From Ecdyonurus torrentis (lineage: Eukaryota > Arthropoda > Insecta > Ephemeroptera > Heptageniidae), in NCBI GenBank assembly GCA_949318235.1, contig OX439128.1:44224262-44288261 (forward strand): a DNA stretch of 64,000 bases, in the 5' to 3' direction. The notes beneath the pieces were generated by a model. It had not been told where the DNA came from. It did not search any database and worked only from the letters and a program-made list of their open reading frames with translations. This document shows, piece after piece, positions 1 to 17,460 of this stretch. The position numbers were made by a program, and so were the translations under genes. Numbering within the stretch: position 1 is the first letter of the stretch; each line of letters begins with the position of its first letter.

Positions 1-289
1 TGTAGACTGTCGTCAGATAAAAAGTTTTAGACATATTATGTCAGAATAATTTCAATTATTATTTTTTGTGAGTGTAATTTATTTGAATTTTCATGAGAAT
101 TCAGCTTTATTTTTTACACGAACCTAAGAATAATTTATATATCTATATGATTTACAAAATATATATATATTGTTCCTTTGGTTTGAAAAGTTCAATGTCC
201 ATTAAAATATCTTTCATAATAATATAGTTTGTATCTCATAGTTTTATTTTCTTTATTCTGTAAAAGTCATGTTTAAAACTCTAAAGTGG

Positions 290-3794
<3,505 letters not shown>

Positions 3795-5523
3795 CTTGCT
3801 TGGGTAGTACGTTTTCCCTACCTTGGTAATCTTTGAGAGTCAAAATTAACATCTATATACTTGAGGAGCTAAATTATATCTACACGGCTTGAAATAGATT
3901 TGCAAAAGAAAAAATATATACACGCTGTCTAAATATGACAATCATAATAATATCAGATTAAAGATAACAATTTTCAAGCATTCGGAATGTGATAAAAAAA
4001 AATTTGGCAATGCAAAATATGACATTATTTGGTTAAACGTATCATATATAAATATACGGTGATTGCTTGTTACGAATAAATAATGTTCATAGACAAATAG
4101 TTTCACTAAAACATGTCAGTGTTTTAATTGATTTGGAGAAAAAAAGGTGTTGGTGACATCAAATATCCAGTAGTATAAAATGTACAGTATAGCACATGTT
4201 TATTTAAGATGAAGTTTATTTTCTCCTTATTATTTTATTTATCTTATCTTTTTTGACTGATTTACACTTGTTAGTATTAATGTATAATTTATTATCAATC
4301 AAAATATATAGTTTTACTTTAAAAAAAAAAAAGTTCAGATATGTTGTAGAAGCCAATCATGTGTAGTACTTGTCACAAGACAGGTGAGTGCCCTTAAAGA
4401 AGTAATCAAAATTGACTACGAATATTGCTTGTAACTTGTCACTCTGCCTATAGCGTGAAATACACACTTGATTCTTATTATGTTATCAGAAGCGTTGTGC
4501 TATATACATATTATTATTATGTATATAGGATATTATGTGAGATTACTGTTTGAGTGTTTCTATATTTTGGAGATACCACTATGTCAAACTTCCTCTTATT
4601 TTGAGCACTTCAAAAATGTCATTATAAAAATATAAAAAAGAAAGCTATAAATAATGATAATATTAGTAATAAAAAATACACATTGGACCTACGATAATAA
4701 GTAATGACAAAAAGCATAATATTCCAAAATAAGTGCAATTGCGGAGTATTTCCTTTATCAGCAAGAGAGAAATTTTTACATACGTGTAGAAACGTCCAGA
4801 TATATAAAGAAAAGAGAATCTTTCTCAACTGTTAAGAAAAATTTATTGGTCAGAAAAATAGTTGTAACTATTAGAGACCCGCTAAATGCTTTTATTATTG
4901 CCTGTGTAATGTAATAATATTTTTATTCCATGACATGCAAATCAATGCACACGTTTTTATATTATACTTTATCACATAACGTTGTATTTTACTATATATT
5001 TTTTCAATTATTCCATTTATTTTATAATTATTATTATTTTAAGTTAATTTGCACGCCCATAAAAACACTGATCATACTCAAGTTATTAATAAAATAACAA
5101 AATATAACACGATATTTTTATTGAAGATAAGAAGTTCAAAACACAAGTATTGCACACAAGTATTGTTGCTCTTGTCATATTTGGTATTATATCATTAGGG
5201 GATTTCGGGGAAATATAGTCCATGAAATATAATCAAACACTTAAGCTTTTTGAATAAAAGTATTTTTCGGCCTCTTTGGCTAATGTATATGAGAATTAAT
5301 AAAAGTTATATCACTTATATAATATAAGTAATAATATATAACGTTTATTAATTCTTATATATTAATAATATATTTTCAAAGAAATTATGAAACTAATTTC
5401 CATTTTGCATATTTTATAGTGGAAAATGGGTACCTCAAAAGTTCATTCCAGAAAGTAAACCAAAACCTCAACGTCAAAAAAAAAATATAATAATAATAAT
5501 GAACAATACACATACGCTCACAC

Positions 5524-5557
<34 letters not shown>

Positions 5558-6037
5558 ATGTTATATACACAGTAAACTTCTATTCTATATTAAAAGTTGA
5601 ATCTTGTTAAATTAAGCTCTGCATGATAGTATATCGTTTTCGGAATTTTAAATAAATTTAAGGAAATTTTGTAGTTAATAAAAAATAAAATAAGATAAGA
5701 ATGGATAGAGTGACTTGTGTCCACATTTAACCCCTCAACTTTTTTCTTTGCACCAAATAAGTGGAATTGCTAATAATTTTCCCAAATTTTTGTTAAAAAA
5801 AAATGTTTTACGTCAAAAAGGCAACATAATAGATTTATATTATTAATAAAAATAAATACAAAAATTACAATTTTATTTGTGTTTATTCACAGTAAAAAAT
5901 GGTTCACAAAAATTGTTTGATATCATACTGTATTTACACAATTCAGTCGTGAAATTTTTACTTTTAAAATCTTTACAGACCAAAAATACAAATAACAAAA
6001 ATATCAAATATCATAAGAGTATTGAAAAGGTCTGCGT

Positions 6038-6070
<33 letters not shown>

Positions 6071-6749
6071 ACACACACACACACAATTGCTATTCAAAAT
6101 CTAAAATTTTCACATCTGAATTTCCACACTCGTTCTCTTATTATTTCTTTGTTTTTATGTATTTGTTTTCAAATGGAGGTTATCAGTTTTATGGCTTAAA
6201 ACACGTAAAAGTATGTCTAGTAAAAATGTCATTTTAATTTCTTCGGAATCGGTGGAGTAGTTTTCTCAAAAATCGCCAAAAACGTGTTTTTCCCCATAAG
6301 CGTAATGTTAAATTAGGGGACCCTTAGCTTCCCCCGCATTTTTCCGCGCGCTGAACCAATAAGCTCCATTGGATATTTTTGGATATGTTATGTATGTATT
6401 AGTATACTATAATAGATAGCAGTAGTATTTATGGTATTTATTATACTGTATTGCATAAATTTTTAATTTAAGTTGGACAAGACCAATGCTTGTGTAATAT
6501 GTATAATTGCTATGTGTACTTTTAATAAAAATATTAAAATATTAATAAAAATATAGCATAAAACTTTCATGCATCAATATACCGGCTGGCGGCTATACGT
6601 ACACTATACAGTTCTGCGTATGTATCATATATATAATATATAATAAAAGATATAGAAAAGAAAATATTAGTAATAATTATTGACTTTTGAACTTTTACAT
6701 GCCATATTAGAAGAGATTTAAGTGATTTAACACACACACAATCATTAAC
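3795..6749. other. Intergenic DNA between fucosyltransferase copies
   Basis: AT-rich sequence without a recognisable gene. It contains a poly-T tract (5527-5555), an AC microsatellite (about 6039-6084) and a moderately GC-rich patch near 6300-6370 that I could not assign. The promoter of copy A should lie just above 3794 but no clear core element is visible. Confidence 0.6.
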
Positions 6750-8690
6750 TTATCCTTTGACAAAAGTGAAGCTGAAAGGTCTCTGTGCAGGTTCGTAATG
6801 CTCGAGCCCCTCATCATCAAGGATGTGCCAGCCTGGCATGTAGGTAGCGAACTCCATCTCCTTGGTGTTGGTGTTGTTCTGTGTGTCGTACAACAGGGTG
6901 TAGCGACCATTGGCCAACATAGCGGCACTCAGACCAAACGTGCCGTACAAGAAGATGGTGTAATTACACGCGGCCAGCACCGCGAGGTCCTCACCAGGGC
7001 TTGTTTCGTTACCGTTACCTGGGGAGTAAGTAGTGAATCATTCGACAAACCATATAATATAGAATCTTAAATTAATGACATTTTAATCAACATTGATAGA
7101 ATATATATGCTACCAAAAATAAAGTAATGAATAAAAGCTATACCATCATGTATGCAAATATTAATGTCAATGCAATAAAATTCTCGATATCATACCTACT
7201 ATGAACACGTCAGGTGCCCCAAGTTTCTCACGGCACCAGTTGAGATCATCGCTGACGACAACGAATGCTAAAGGACGCTTCAGTCGAGACTTCAGCCACT
7301 GCATGGCGTGTAAGAAAAATCTCTCGTCAGCAGCCTTTGCTCCTGGGTAGTTGTTGACCACGTGTCGCAAGTAGTCTGTCCTCCGCACGTGAACTCCAAC
7401 GTACTCTAATGTGGTGGTATGCAGAGTGCCATTCAATGTAGAATTATCTGAATTATATATCTGAAATTATAGTTGATGAACTTTATTTTAATGTGATAAT
7501 GTGATGTAAATTTTAATGTCACTCTGTAAACTCCCTAGGTCTGATAATATATAAATAAAATAATTTTTCATCATTTTTTGAAACAAACAAATGCGTTTTC
7601 ATGATTTTCAAGAGTGAAAGTATAAACCTGAATTCATTAATTGAAACTTACCTCTTGAAATTGATGACTGTTTTGTGCATCAATGAAAACAGTGTGCAGA
7701 GTTTGTTGTGCGTACTCTCGAAGTTGAGCTTTAATGCGCATCTCGCGGTGCATCTCTCGCCACCAAGGCAAAGTCTCTTCTGTGAGCACCACATACACTG
7801 GCAGACGTAAGAAGTTAAGCTTGTTAGGACGTGGCTCCTCGATATGTTGCAATAATTCCTTCTGATTTCCGATACCCTGAGGATTTTTCTGCATCTCCTC
7901 GATCTGATCGGAGAAATTACAGCGCAGTGCCAGTTCCTCGAGCGCCGGCACGCTCAAGTCCTCGAACACGGTGTTCAGCACCTGCAGCGATGCATTAGGT
8001 ACCACTGGCCACACGCCGTAATGTCGCGCTACTGCCCATGCAGATAGATATTCCCAGATCACATTGCCTAGGCGGCCGTGGAAGTACGAGGTGACCATAA
8101 TACTGTTCAGTCCATCTCCTGCCTTGGGACAGCCCAACCAGCGCTGTGGAGGATGCTCGGATGACTGTGACGTAAGGAAGGGGACAAGCTGTAAGAGAGT
8201 GGAGGGCAAGCAAATAAAAATATTAAAACTTTGGCGCTTACTTATCGATCATAAATTTATAATAGTTTTCTAAATATTCCTTTTATCATCAGTGCATATA
8301 TTTTGTCCAGAAACAATGATAAATTTAAAAATTATATGCACCGATTTTGGCAGCTGATAATACAGATCATTATGGATGGGTTCAATAAAGATAAATATTG
8401 AAACAAATAGTTTTTCGTGACAAGATTCACCAGAACACCTTTGGATTTATACTAAAAATTAATTGGTTAAATTGTTTTTATTTACTTATGATTTATGAAA
8501 TATTAGCAGATGTGCGTGGTGATATTAATTTATCAAAATCTTGTATCAAAAGGATGTTTAACTGTCTTGAGAATATAAATTTAAACGAAGAGTCAAAATC
8601 TTAAAAATGATACTGCAGGAAACTTTAATGACTGAAATCCGTACATATCTTGATCAGAGTGATCACACACACACACAATATTATATATAT

Positions 8691-8768
<78 letters not shown>

Positions 8769-9143
8769 TGTGTAATCACTCTGATCAAGATATGACTACT
8801 GGATTTCAGTCATTAAAGTTTCCTGCAGTATCATTTTTAAGATTTTGACTCTTCGTTTAATTTTATATTTTCAAGACAGTTAAACGTCCTTTTGATCCAA
8901 GATTTGATAAATTAATATCACACGCACATCTGCTAATATGTCATAAGTAAATAAAAACAAAAAATCAATTAATTTTTAGTATATATTATCCAAAGGTGTT
9001 CTGGTGAATCTTGTCACGAAAAACTATTTGTTTCAATATTTATCTTTATTGAATCCATCCATAGTGATCTGTATTATATCAGATGCCAAAATCGGTGCAT
9101 ATCATTTTTAAATTTATCAAGTTGTTTCTGGACAAAATATATG

Positions 9144-9238
<95 letters not shown>

Positions 9239-9937
9239 CATATAAATAATACTATATATTATATCGTATGAAAACAAATACAATGCATTATATTGATAGA
9301 CAGCGCGATAACAGTGAAGCTTAGATTTTGTCATTTTGATAACATTTTTGAAATAAATAAGGTATTCAAATAAGCCTCTTGCAATAAGAACGGAGAGCGG
9401 ATTTTACAACAATAATATTTAATATTGAATCTATATAGAAACATTGTATGTATATGGCCATAATGTATATAGCCAGCATAATGTATTGCGATTTGCGATA
9501 CAATTGTTTTAATGATAATATAACGCAAATTTGTATAGTATAACATCGAAGGAGATAAAAATAACAAAATAAAAAAATATTAATAAGTGTCCCATATATT
9601 TGATAACGCGTAATTTATGTTAATTCAGATAAAGGAAAAGCAATTAAATAAATTTTACATTCCTATACATTCATCCATCCATATACGTATACTATACATT
9701 TCATACATGTATGCGCATATGGAAACGAGGGGAGCTTTTGCAGAGAACTCTATTTTTTAAACTCGAACTAGCAAAATTTTAATTATAATTATATAGGTAT
9801 ATAAAACCATTGAACGGAAAAAGACAATAAAAAGTTTTATTTGGTAATATTTGGGGACCTATAGATTAAATTTTGTAATTATGCGTTGAAAATTTGACTT
9901 GTGTATTTGTGTATGTGTATGTGTGTTATATATATAT

Positions 9938-9975
<38 letters not shown>

Positions 9976-10025
9976 TATATCATCACAAATACTATACACG
10001 CACACATTCACACATAATTACAATT

Positions 10026-10068
<43 letters not shown>

Positions 10069-10255
10069 ACCTATAATTTAATTTGGAAACCTTATCACCA
10101 TTCACTTTAAATTAAATAATAGTTTAAATACTCACCAAATTAATTTTCAAATCTTTGATTTTTACAAATTGTAGCGAATAAAATATCCATAAAATTACAA
10201 CAATCGTCACGAAAATAAAAAATCTTTTTATGTAATTTGATTTAGAGCACCCCAT
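6750..10255 (-). CDS. Alpha-1,2-fucosyltransferase-like protein (GT11), copy B
   Basis: Four exons: 10136-10255, 7652-8164, 7196-7460 and 6750-7018; the frame is open throughout, 388 aa. The first exon is 120 nt, as in copy A, and encodes a basic start followed by a hydrophobic stretch (about residues 12-29): a type II signal anchor. Exon 2 has GRLGNVIWEYLSAWAVARHYG-like sequence, exon 3 has HVRRTDY (about 235-241) and SDDLNWC, exon 4 has GNGNETSPGEDL and YGTFGLSAAM; these are GT11 signature blocks. Likely a Golgi fucosyltransferase using GDP-fucose; the acceptor sugar cannot be read from sequence. All donors and acceptors are GT/AG. Intron 1 (8165-10135) holds a ~0.85 kb foldback and a TA microsatellite. 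The last exons of A and B are very similar at DNA level, so the duplication is fairly recent or gene conversion has acted. Confidence 0.9.
8293..9147. mobile_element. Long foldback element with ~390-bp arms around a (TG)n spacer
   Basis: The left arm (about 8293-8690) is the near-perfect reverse complement of the right arm (about 8768-9147); examples are TTGTCCAGAAACAA at 8302 against TTGTTTCTGGACAA at 9122, and GATCAGAGTGATCACAC against GTAATCACTCTGATC. Between them is AC/TG repeat (8666-8773). No coding capacity is seen. It lies in intron 1 of fucosyltransferase copy B, so its RNA would form a long hairpin in that pre-mRNA. Confidence 0.85.
9148..9237. repeat. (TA)n microsatellite, about 90 bp
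   Basis: A pure TA run directly abuts the right arm of the foldback at 8293-9147. A second shorter TA/TG patch (about 9905-9980) and a poly-A run (about 10031-10066) follow in the same intron. Confidence 0.95.
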
Positions 10256-13200
10256 CGTCACATATCAAAGCAACTTGTTTTATATAAAATGATATGCACG
10301 TTTAGTAATTTTTACTTCAAAGTGGAGTCAAAAAGTATACATTTGGACGCAGATAACAAAATTAAAAATAAAAAATTATATGCGGAAAGGAAATTTAATG
10401 TTGATAATTAATTTGAGCAAGCTTTTTTGTCAATAAACATTTGGGTCATTTAGTGCCTTAAAATAAAAAGGAAAAGATAGAAGTCTTTATTGCAACACAA
10501 TATACAAAAAACGGTTGAAAACAGAGTAACGTAAGTTTTATAATAATGACATAATAATATACAATAATATATATAGCTTTGAGGATAAAATTCACGTAAC
10601 ATAAATATGCATTATTTATATCCAATAAAATATAATATACTCTGTATAAGATTAATACAAATGAAAAACAATATAAAACATTAGAGAAAACAGGTTCATA
10701 ATAACAGTTTTCTATAAATTGTCGTATATTTCATTGGATGATAATACATATATTATGCTTTATATATGAACATAATTAAAAATAAACGAAATAAATAAAA
10801 TAATTTCATGTTATTGGCGTGTAAATTTAGTCCTTTTATTATCTATCATTACATTTCTTTTCTTTTTTTTAAGTGTTTTTGTTTTCCTCCAATTATTATA
10901 AAAAAAAAATACTTCTGCTTTGGAATATTTTCTATATTATGTAATATATGGTATACAAAATAATAATGGTGGCAAATTTAATGATAGTAATAAAACAACG
11001 ACCTGATGACCCTTGCCAGTGCCGTATCCTGATTATCTGAAGTTTTCTGTATTTACGGCGGGAAATCAGCTACTAACTGGCGGGATTTGGCTAAAAAGTT
11101 GTAAAGAAAAAATATCTGACTTTTTATATCAATGATAAATTAGAATAAAAGGTATCTTTAAAAACGTAAACATTTGGTGGTCACCATGCTAGATTTTAAA
11201 TTATAATTTTTTTAAAAGTTTTATCCCCATAAGAGCCCATGTTAATTACAATAATTAATTAATTATGTTCTCTCTTATCTGGCGGGCTCTAAAAAATTTA
11301 TCATAATTATGTAGCTGTTTTGCTGTTACTATGTTACTATAAACTTTTAAATGGCATCAAAATTTTGGAAGTTATAAAATAAAATAATAACAGAAACTTT
11401 ATTAGAATAATCTTTATTGCTCTATAAATTACACTGGAGACAATCATATAAAATTTATTAATATTTAGTTTTACAAGATACAAATTACATTTTTTTAAGT
11501 ATACAAAAAAACAAATAAAGGACAGTTGCAGGGTAGAGAGTATCATTATTAATTATAGCTTTATTTAGGATAGTCACTTAAACAGAGACCAAACTTCAGA
11601 AATAACATGATATATTTTAAATGTACAATAAATAAAATTCAGCATTTTTATTATTTTATATAAAGTAATTAAAACTTCAAATAATATAATACAGTAATAG
11701 GAAAAAAATGTAATACATTTATATACCATCAGGTAACCAATAACCTTTATTATTATTATTTTTTTTTTTAATTTTGTAAATATATATTTTTTTACTATTA
11801 ATGTTATTTTAGACTTTTTAAGGGATTATTATAATAATTTGGTCACCATTTTTCTTCTCCTTCTTCCTTAATTGGTAGAAATCTACATTATACAATTAGA
11901 TCTCCCCAACAATAAAATGTTACACAATATTCATACATTTATAAATTATATATTACACAGGATAAAAATATTGTCATATTGAACTTATACTGTCCTTATA
12001 ACATGAAAATATTTAATAGGAGATCACCACAAGAAAATATTTTTGCAGAACGTGGATACTTCCTGAGAATATTTCTTTCATATTTATTATTATTACAATC
12101 AAACGATCTTATTTTATGAATGCTAGCACCATGTGCTGCAATTTTTAACTATGTCAATGAATAAGATAATAGGCTAAAGAAAGTAAAACAGTAAAGCAAT
12201 GTACTTTATTGATTAAGAAATAAATATTATTTTGGTTTGATTTAATTTGCTATCAAAGGAATGAATGGAGAAACCAAAAAGATCTCAATTTAACACTGGT
12301 ATTAAAGAAAAGGGTAGTAAAAAGACCATTATTGCAATGCTATAATGCAGAAAAATGAATTCAACTCTAATGTGAATTTTAGAGGCGACAGATTAATGAA
12401 AGATAGCCAAAAATCAGCATGAAACAGGCACGTATGCCACAACAATTGCAAATTATTTTGAAGCATTTTTTGCTAAGTTCACATAGAGTAATTACAGGCC
12501 CATTTCAACTCAATTTTGTGCTTTATTTTATTACTCTATCGCCTCTACATTCACATGTGTATTTTCCCTCATTTAAGTTGTGTAATGGTGGAAATTTTAC
12601 TATCTTCGTTCTTTTAATTTACTATAAAATAACCGCATTTTTTTTTTTTTTTTTTTTTTAATATTTGTGCAATGGGTATTATTAGGATAACAAACATTGT
12701 TAGCTCACAAATAATAAACATTGGAATGTATTTCATACACTCAATTTCATAAACAGTACATAGATTTCTTGTTTTCTTTGCCCATATTTTTATCTAGTTG
12801 CAATAATTTCTGTAAAATTAAATATGTATCTATCGTTTTGTGTACTGATTGTTGGATACAGAAATGAAATAATCGATTTTGAATTTAAATTTAAGTTATT
12901 TTATAAACAATTACAAACTCATAAAACAAGAGGTTGATTGTAATATAATAATTTCTTATTGTACTTTCTGGCACCTTGTACATTAAAGGCAATGGTGTGA
13001 AAAATATTAGTGTTATTATTATTATTATTAGCTTATGTTAAATAAAAAAAATAAATAAAAACATATTAATTGAGCAATTCAAAAATTGAACAATGGCACT
13101 GGCATTTTAAGATAACACCTTTATTAAAGAAATATGAAAACTCAATGAATGAAAAATGCCCATGGTGACACTTTCTTATGCAATACATCAGTTAAAACAC

Positions 13201-14389
13201 AACGGAAACAACTTTGGATTGGAAAAAAGTTTTACCCAAAATTGTGTTTGTTTTTTTCCAGATTCAGACTGGCACTCAAGGGGTCACGTCCGTGAAAGGG
13301 GCGTAACACTCTCTAGGGGGGCCACAAAAAAGGGTCATAACACCCTGTTTACGCCCCTTTTTAAGGCCTTCGGGGCCTTCAAACAAGGGGAGCACCGTCC
13401 GCTGATGCGGACTTACTCTTATAGCCAGTCCAAGCCTGATTTGTTTATTCATATGTTTAGACTTTCTTCATTTTTTTTTTCTTTCTTAAAAACATAGCAC
13501 CTATTAAACAGTATGAAAAGTTATTTACATTAACTATTATCTTTGTTCTAAAAAAAAAAAAAAAAAAAAAAAAGTTTGCAAATTTTGGGGCAAGAAAGGT
13601 AATCTGTCACATAGAATAATTATGAGAAATCATTAGTAATTAACCCATCAAGCTTAAACCAAACACATGGAACAAATAATAAGGTATGTACTGGCCACTC
13701 ACTGAGCTCATGCAGGGTTAAAAACAAATTTCCCTTTCATAAGGTGTCTCAGTTAGTTAATGATTACCTCATTTTCCTCAAAATTTCCACGTCTTTCTTT
13801 TCCTTTTTTTTTTTTTTTTTTAATTTAATTTTATTAAGTATTACAAAGTAGATTTTTTCTTTAATTAATATTTTCTTATTAATTTATCCTTAATTAAACC
13901 AAAAACTCAATATTTATAAACTAATTTGCACTGCTCTTGGTATATAGCACCTCATTTAGCTTTTGTGATTTGCTTGTAACAATAATTTATACAGTACTAC
14001 ATACTGAGGCAAGAGAAAACATACACACAGAGAATAAATTCAAAATACAGAAATTTGACACCACAGAGTAATTCAGATCTTTCTTTTCTTATGTGTTCCA
14101 TTACAGAATTACTGCTAAACACAATGATACAGCATTTTAATAAATTCTGAATGTACACTGCAGTATCCTTTTTTAATTAGAGATTTTTATATTCAAATTT
14201 CTTGTACAAATTGCTTTAAATTTTTATAGCAATTAAAAGTCTTTCTTTTAGATCTCATTATTAATTTTAAATGCATGTTTACTTTAATCTCTTTTTCACT
14301 TTTTTTTTCTCTCTTGCCAACTTGTATTTTTTTACTAGGATAAAAAATTATACTTAATATAAAAAATTACGATATTGTCAAATTATCAC
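10256..14389. other. Intergenic DNA, no gene recognised
   Basis: AT-rich, with short frames only. It holds poly-T/A tracts (for instance 12640-12659, 13551-13573, 13806-13822) and one GC-rich, strongly self-complementary segment listed separately at 13267-13430. Confidence 0.6.
13267..13430. other. GC-rich segment predicted to fold into a multi-hairpin RNA; identity unknown
   Basis: Within AT-rich DNA, about 160 nt contain nested complementary pairs: closing stem GACTGGC (13267-13273) with GCCAGTC (13424-13430); TCACG with CGTGA (13284-13295); GGGGCGTAA (13298-13306) with TTACGCCCC (13349-13357) enclosing AGGGT with ACCCT (13331-13346); AAGGCC with GGCCTT around a TTCGG loop (13363-13379); GTCCGC with GCGGAC around TGAT (13397-13412). 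This is compatible with a structured non-coding RNA or a structured end of a mobile element. Strand and function are unknown. It is not a tRNA or rRNA that I recognise, and a 113-aa frame over it has no recognisable homology. Confidence 0.5.
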
Positions 14390-14706
14390 TTAAAGGCGTA
14401 GAGCACCTTGAACAAAAAACTTGCCCAGTATCCTAAAATACCCAAATATCAACATTATTTTGGCCGTAGTCATTGATTTCTAATTTATTTTCCATTTACA
14501 AAATGTCAGTTGTGGGTTTACTACGTCACAGCTCGCCTGTTTCCGCGCGCGTGGACCAGGCGAGCTGTGACGTAGTAAACCCGCAACTGACATTTTGTAA
14601 ATAGAAAATAAATTAGAAATCAATGACTCCGGCCAAAATAATGTTGATATTTGGGTATGTTAGGATATTAGGCAAGTTTTTTGTTCAAGGTGTTCTACGT
14701 CTTTAA
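14390..14706. mobile_element. TTAA-flanked palindromic MITE (family 1, copy a)
   Basis: Bounded by TTAA at both ends, with termini AGGCGTAGAGCACCTTGAAC and the inverted partner GTTCAAGGTGTTCTACGTCT. The whole element is an inverted repeat centred on a short GC-rich stretch near 14548 (CGCGCGCGTGG). No transposase. TTAA target duplication points to piggyBac- or Kolobok-type mobilisation. Confidence 0.85.
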
Positions 14707-17011
14707 CAATAATATAAGTAGTTACGGTACAGCACAAAGATACTTTAGCAATATTATTTACACTAGCAATAATTGCACTAAAAGTATATGTTTAAAAGAG
14801 ACATAATTCATTATTATTTTTCATTTAGCTGATATATAATTATTTATCATGAATAAAATTAATATTTTGTCATCCACAAAAGCAGAAAATCATCAATGAT
14901 CTCTCTTATTTTTATTTTAGCCTATTCCACTATCTTATAATTAATTTGTGAAATGTAAAAAAATTAAACTATAACATATTAATATTACCATAATATATTA
15001 TACTTCTTTAATATAGAAGTAAGGCAAACACTTAAGGATTAGCCTCAGTCTGAAGAAATTAACATATCTCAAAAGCAATTTCATGACAAACTAAAAAATG
15101 ATTGAAAATTAAATGCAAAAAAACATAAAAAAAAATACAGAAAAAAATTGAAAATAAAAATTTAATATTCAAGTACGTAGATTGAAAAAATGATATGTAT
15201 TTGTAATTAATTATTCCGAGGACTGAGGTTAGCCCTTAAGTGAAAAAGTAAAATTTTCTTATTTACAATATTTGTTCTCAATATTAGAGAAATGGTAATC
15301 TCACAGCAGTTAAATGCTCATAACTTTCAAAGGAATTCCTTTGTAAGTCAGGTTTTCTAAAACACATCATATTAATGGCACATATGTTGGCTTCAAATAA
15401 GACACAGTTTCAATTCAACTGATTGATTGCAGTTCTGCCATATTAAGAATACAACTTTTCATGCAATAAAAAAAAGTTCAATCAATTAAAAAATATAATT
15501 TTTTTTTTTACTGGTACTTAAATTAATAATTATGTGAAACATACTTTTATTTCATCCTTAATGTTTGTGCATTGTGGGCCAGACATTTAGTCAGGCTTAA
15601 ACCTCGCCCTTTCAAAAATTGTATTTTTTTTCTTTTATGCTTTTTTTTGAACAAAGTGAATTTATTATTTATAAATGTAGCGTTTCTCTCTCTCTCTCTC
15701 CAAAAAGAATCCTACCTAACCGCAATGGTTTATTTTCTTTAATATAATACTTAAATATAAATAAATATACACGTGCAAAAATAAAAGGTTTTTTCTTTAT
15801 ATACATAATAAAATAAATAGAAAATATAATTAAATCAAATTCACAGACAAATACAGCAATCATCTTATCGTATAGCAATAAGTGCTGCCCGGAGAAGATT
15901 ACATTAACTATAGGCCTATCATATCTTTGCACTAACATTACCAGGCGGCACTTATTGTTCTAAAAAGTATAAAATTAAGATAAATTACTGTTTTTGTGCT
16001 GTGAAAACAAAATTTAAAAGTAGCTTTCAAATGCTTTCTCTTCTGCTTTTAAAATTAATGGATTGTACACTGAAAGTTCTCCTGTAGTCAAAACAAATTA
16101 GCAAATCATGAGATGGACCATCATACTTACACATATTATGTCTCTCAACGCGTCTCTAGCCTTACTATCTGAGATTTAAAAACTGTAAAGTAGCTAACTT
16201 CTGGAATTCATGACATCAACAATCTTAGATTACGATAGAAATTATAAAGCATGTGGCCTACTTTACAATTTTATCGACCCAGTTTGTAAGGGCTACATAG
16301 GGCTTAAGGGATATAATGTGTATATAATATATGTATGATGGTACTTTCTCAAGATATATCAGCAAAGAGATTTTTTGTTTTGCATACAGTTACACCTCTC
16401 TACAAAAGTTCCCGAATGGGACAGCGGTGGCCACTGCGTTTTCTCATACAGATAGCAGAGTATTCTTGTGGGTTGCCTATACAAATTGTTAGGAAACTTT
16501 TGTCTAGAGGAATACAGTGGCTCTTTAAGAAATCTTAATCTATGTTGTGATGTAATCAACACTGTTATCCAGATACACACAAAGAAACTAACAAAATGGG
16601 ATGAAGCAGCACAAGTATAACACATAGTAATGTCACAACTACATCTTAACATAACTAATAAAGGAAAGGACAAAAAAAAATTACTGAATCAATGTTATTA
16701 AAGACAAGAGTAGGGAAAGCAACAAGTACTTTATCACGATGTTGACGAGTTGCTACACTTAATGTAAGCAACTAAAGAAGAGGGGTATTGTATTGTAATT
16801 GTATGTATTGTAACATGTATTGTAATTGATGTAGATATTTGTGTAAACTGTACCATCAAGATTTTCTTTTAGCTATGGACATCATCATGGTAAGACACTT
16901 ATTGGTTCTCTTGTTCTTTCCATTGATAACATATTTGAACCAAAGTGGTTTCTATTTTTCTTTAAATCAATTAAGTACAGTATCAATGTAAACTGCAAAT
17001 ACAGTATTTAC
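14707..17011. other. Intergenic DNA with one degenerate MITE
   Basis: No gene recognised. A degenerate copy of the TA-flanked CTCTGGCCAAAAGTTC MITE (compare 19773-19896) lies at about 16397-16513, seen from GTTCCCGAATGGGACAGCGG and the partly complementary right half. A fragment related to the GGTTTATTTTCCTTAATATA repeat occurs near 15725. Confidence 0.55.
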
Positions 17012-17402
17012 TTAAAAGGGTAGTCAATGGCTTTTTTAAAAGTGATCATCGTGTTATTAAACCTCCCGTAAACACAAACTCATAACGTACTGAGAGCAAA
17101 AGCCGTTTAGTGGCCTTGAACATACATCACAGCTGCAACTTGCTCTCACTCTAGTTTGATGCAAGCATGAGTTACTCTTTTTGTTGCTCTCGCTACTTGA
17201 CATAGTATTTACGTAGTATGTATTATGTAGTAAAATAGTTTATATAAAGATAAGAGTAACTCCAGCTCACGCCAAGCTAGAGTGAGATCAAGTTGTAGTT
17301 GTGACGTAGGTTCAGGGTCGCTAAATGGCGGTTGCTCTCAGCTTGTTAATAATTAAGATATTGAGATCGTGTTTTGTGGAGGTTTAATAACACGATGATC
17401 AC

Positions 17403-17440
<38 letters not shown>

Positions 17441-17460
17441 ATAATTGACTAACCCTTTAA
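17012..17460. mobile_element. TTAA-flanked palindromic MITE (family 3)
   Basis: TTAA ends with termini AAGGGTAGTCAAT and, inverted, ATTGACTAACCCT. Inner arms match over long stretches: GTTATTAAACCTCC against GGAGGTTTAATAAC, and CTCACTCTAG against CTAGAGTGAG. A poly-A run (17407-17438) lies in the right arm. No coding capacity. Confidence 0.8.

Noticed and set aside
13290..13412. GTCCGTGAAA and CTGATGCGGAC in the structured segment as a permuted (type II) hammerhead
   Set aside because: The core A after CTGATG is missing and an extra base precedes GAAA; GTCCGC/GCGGAC pair locally as a simple hairpin instead.
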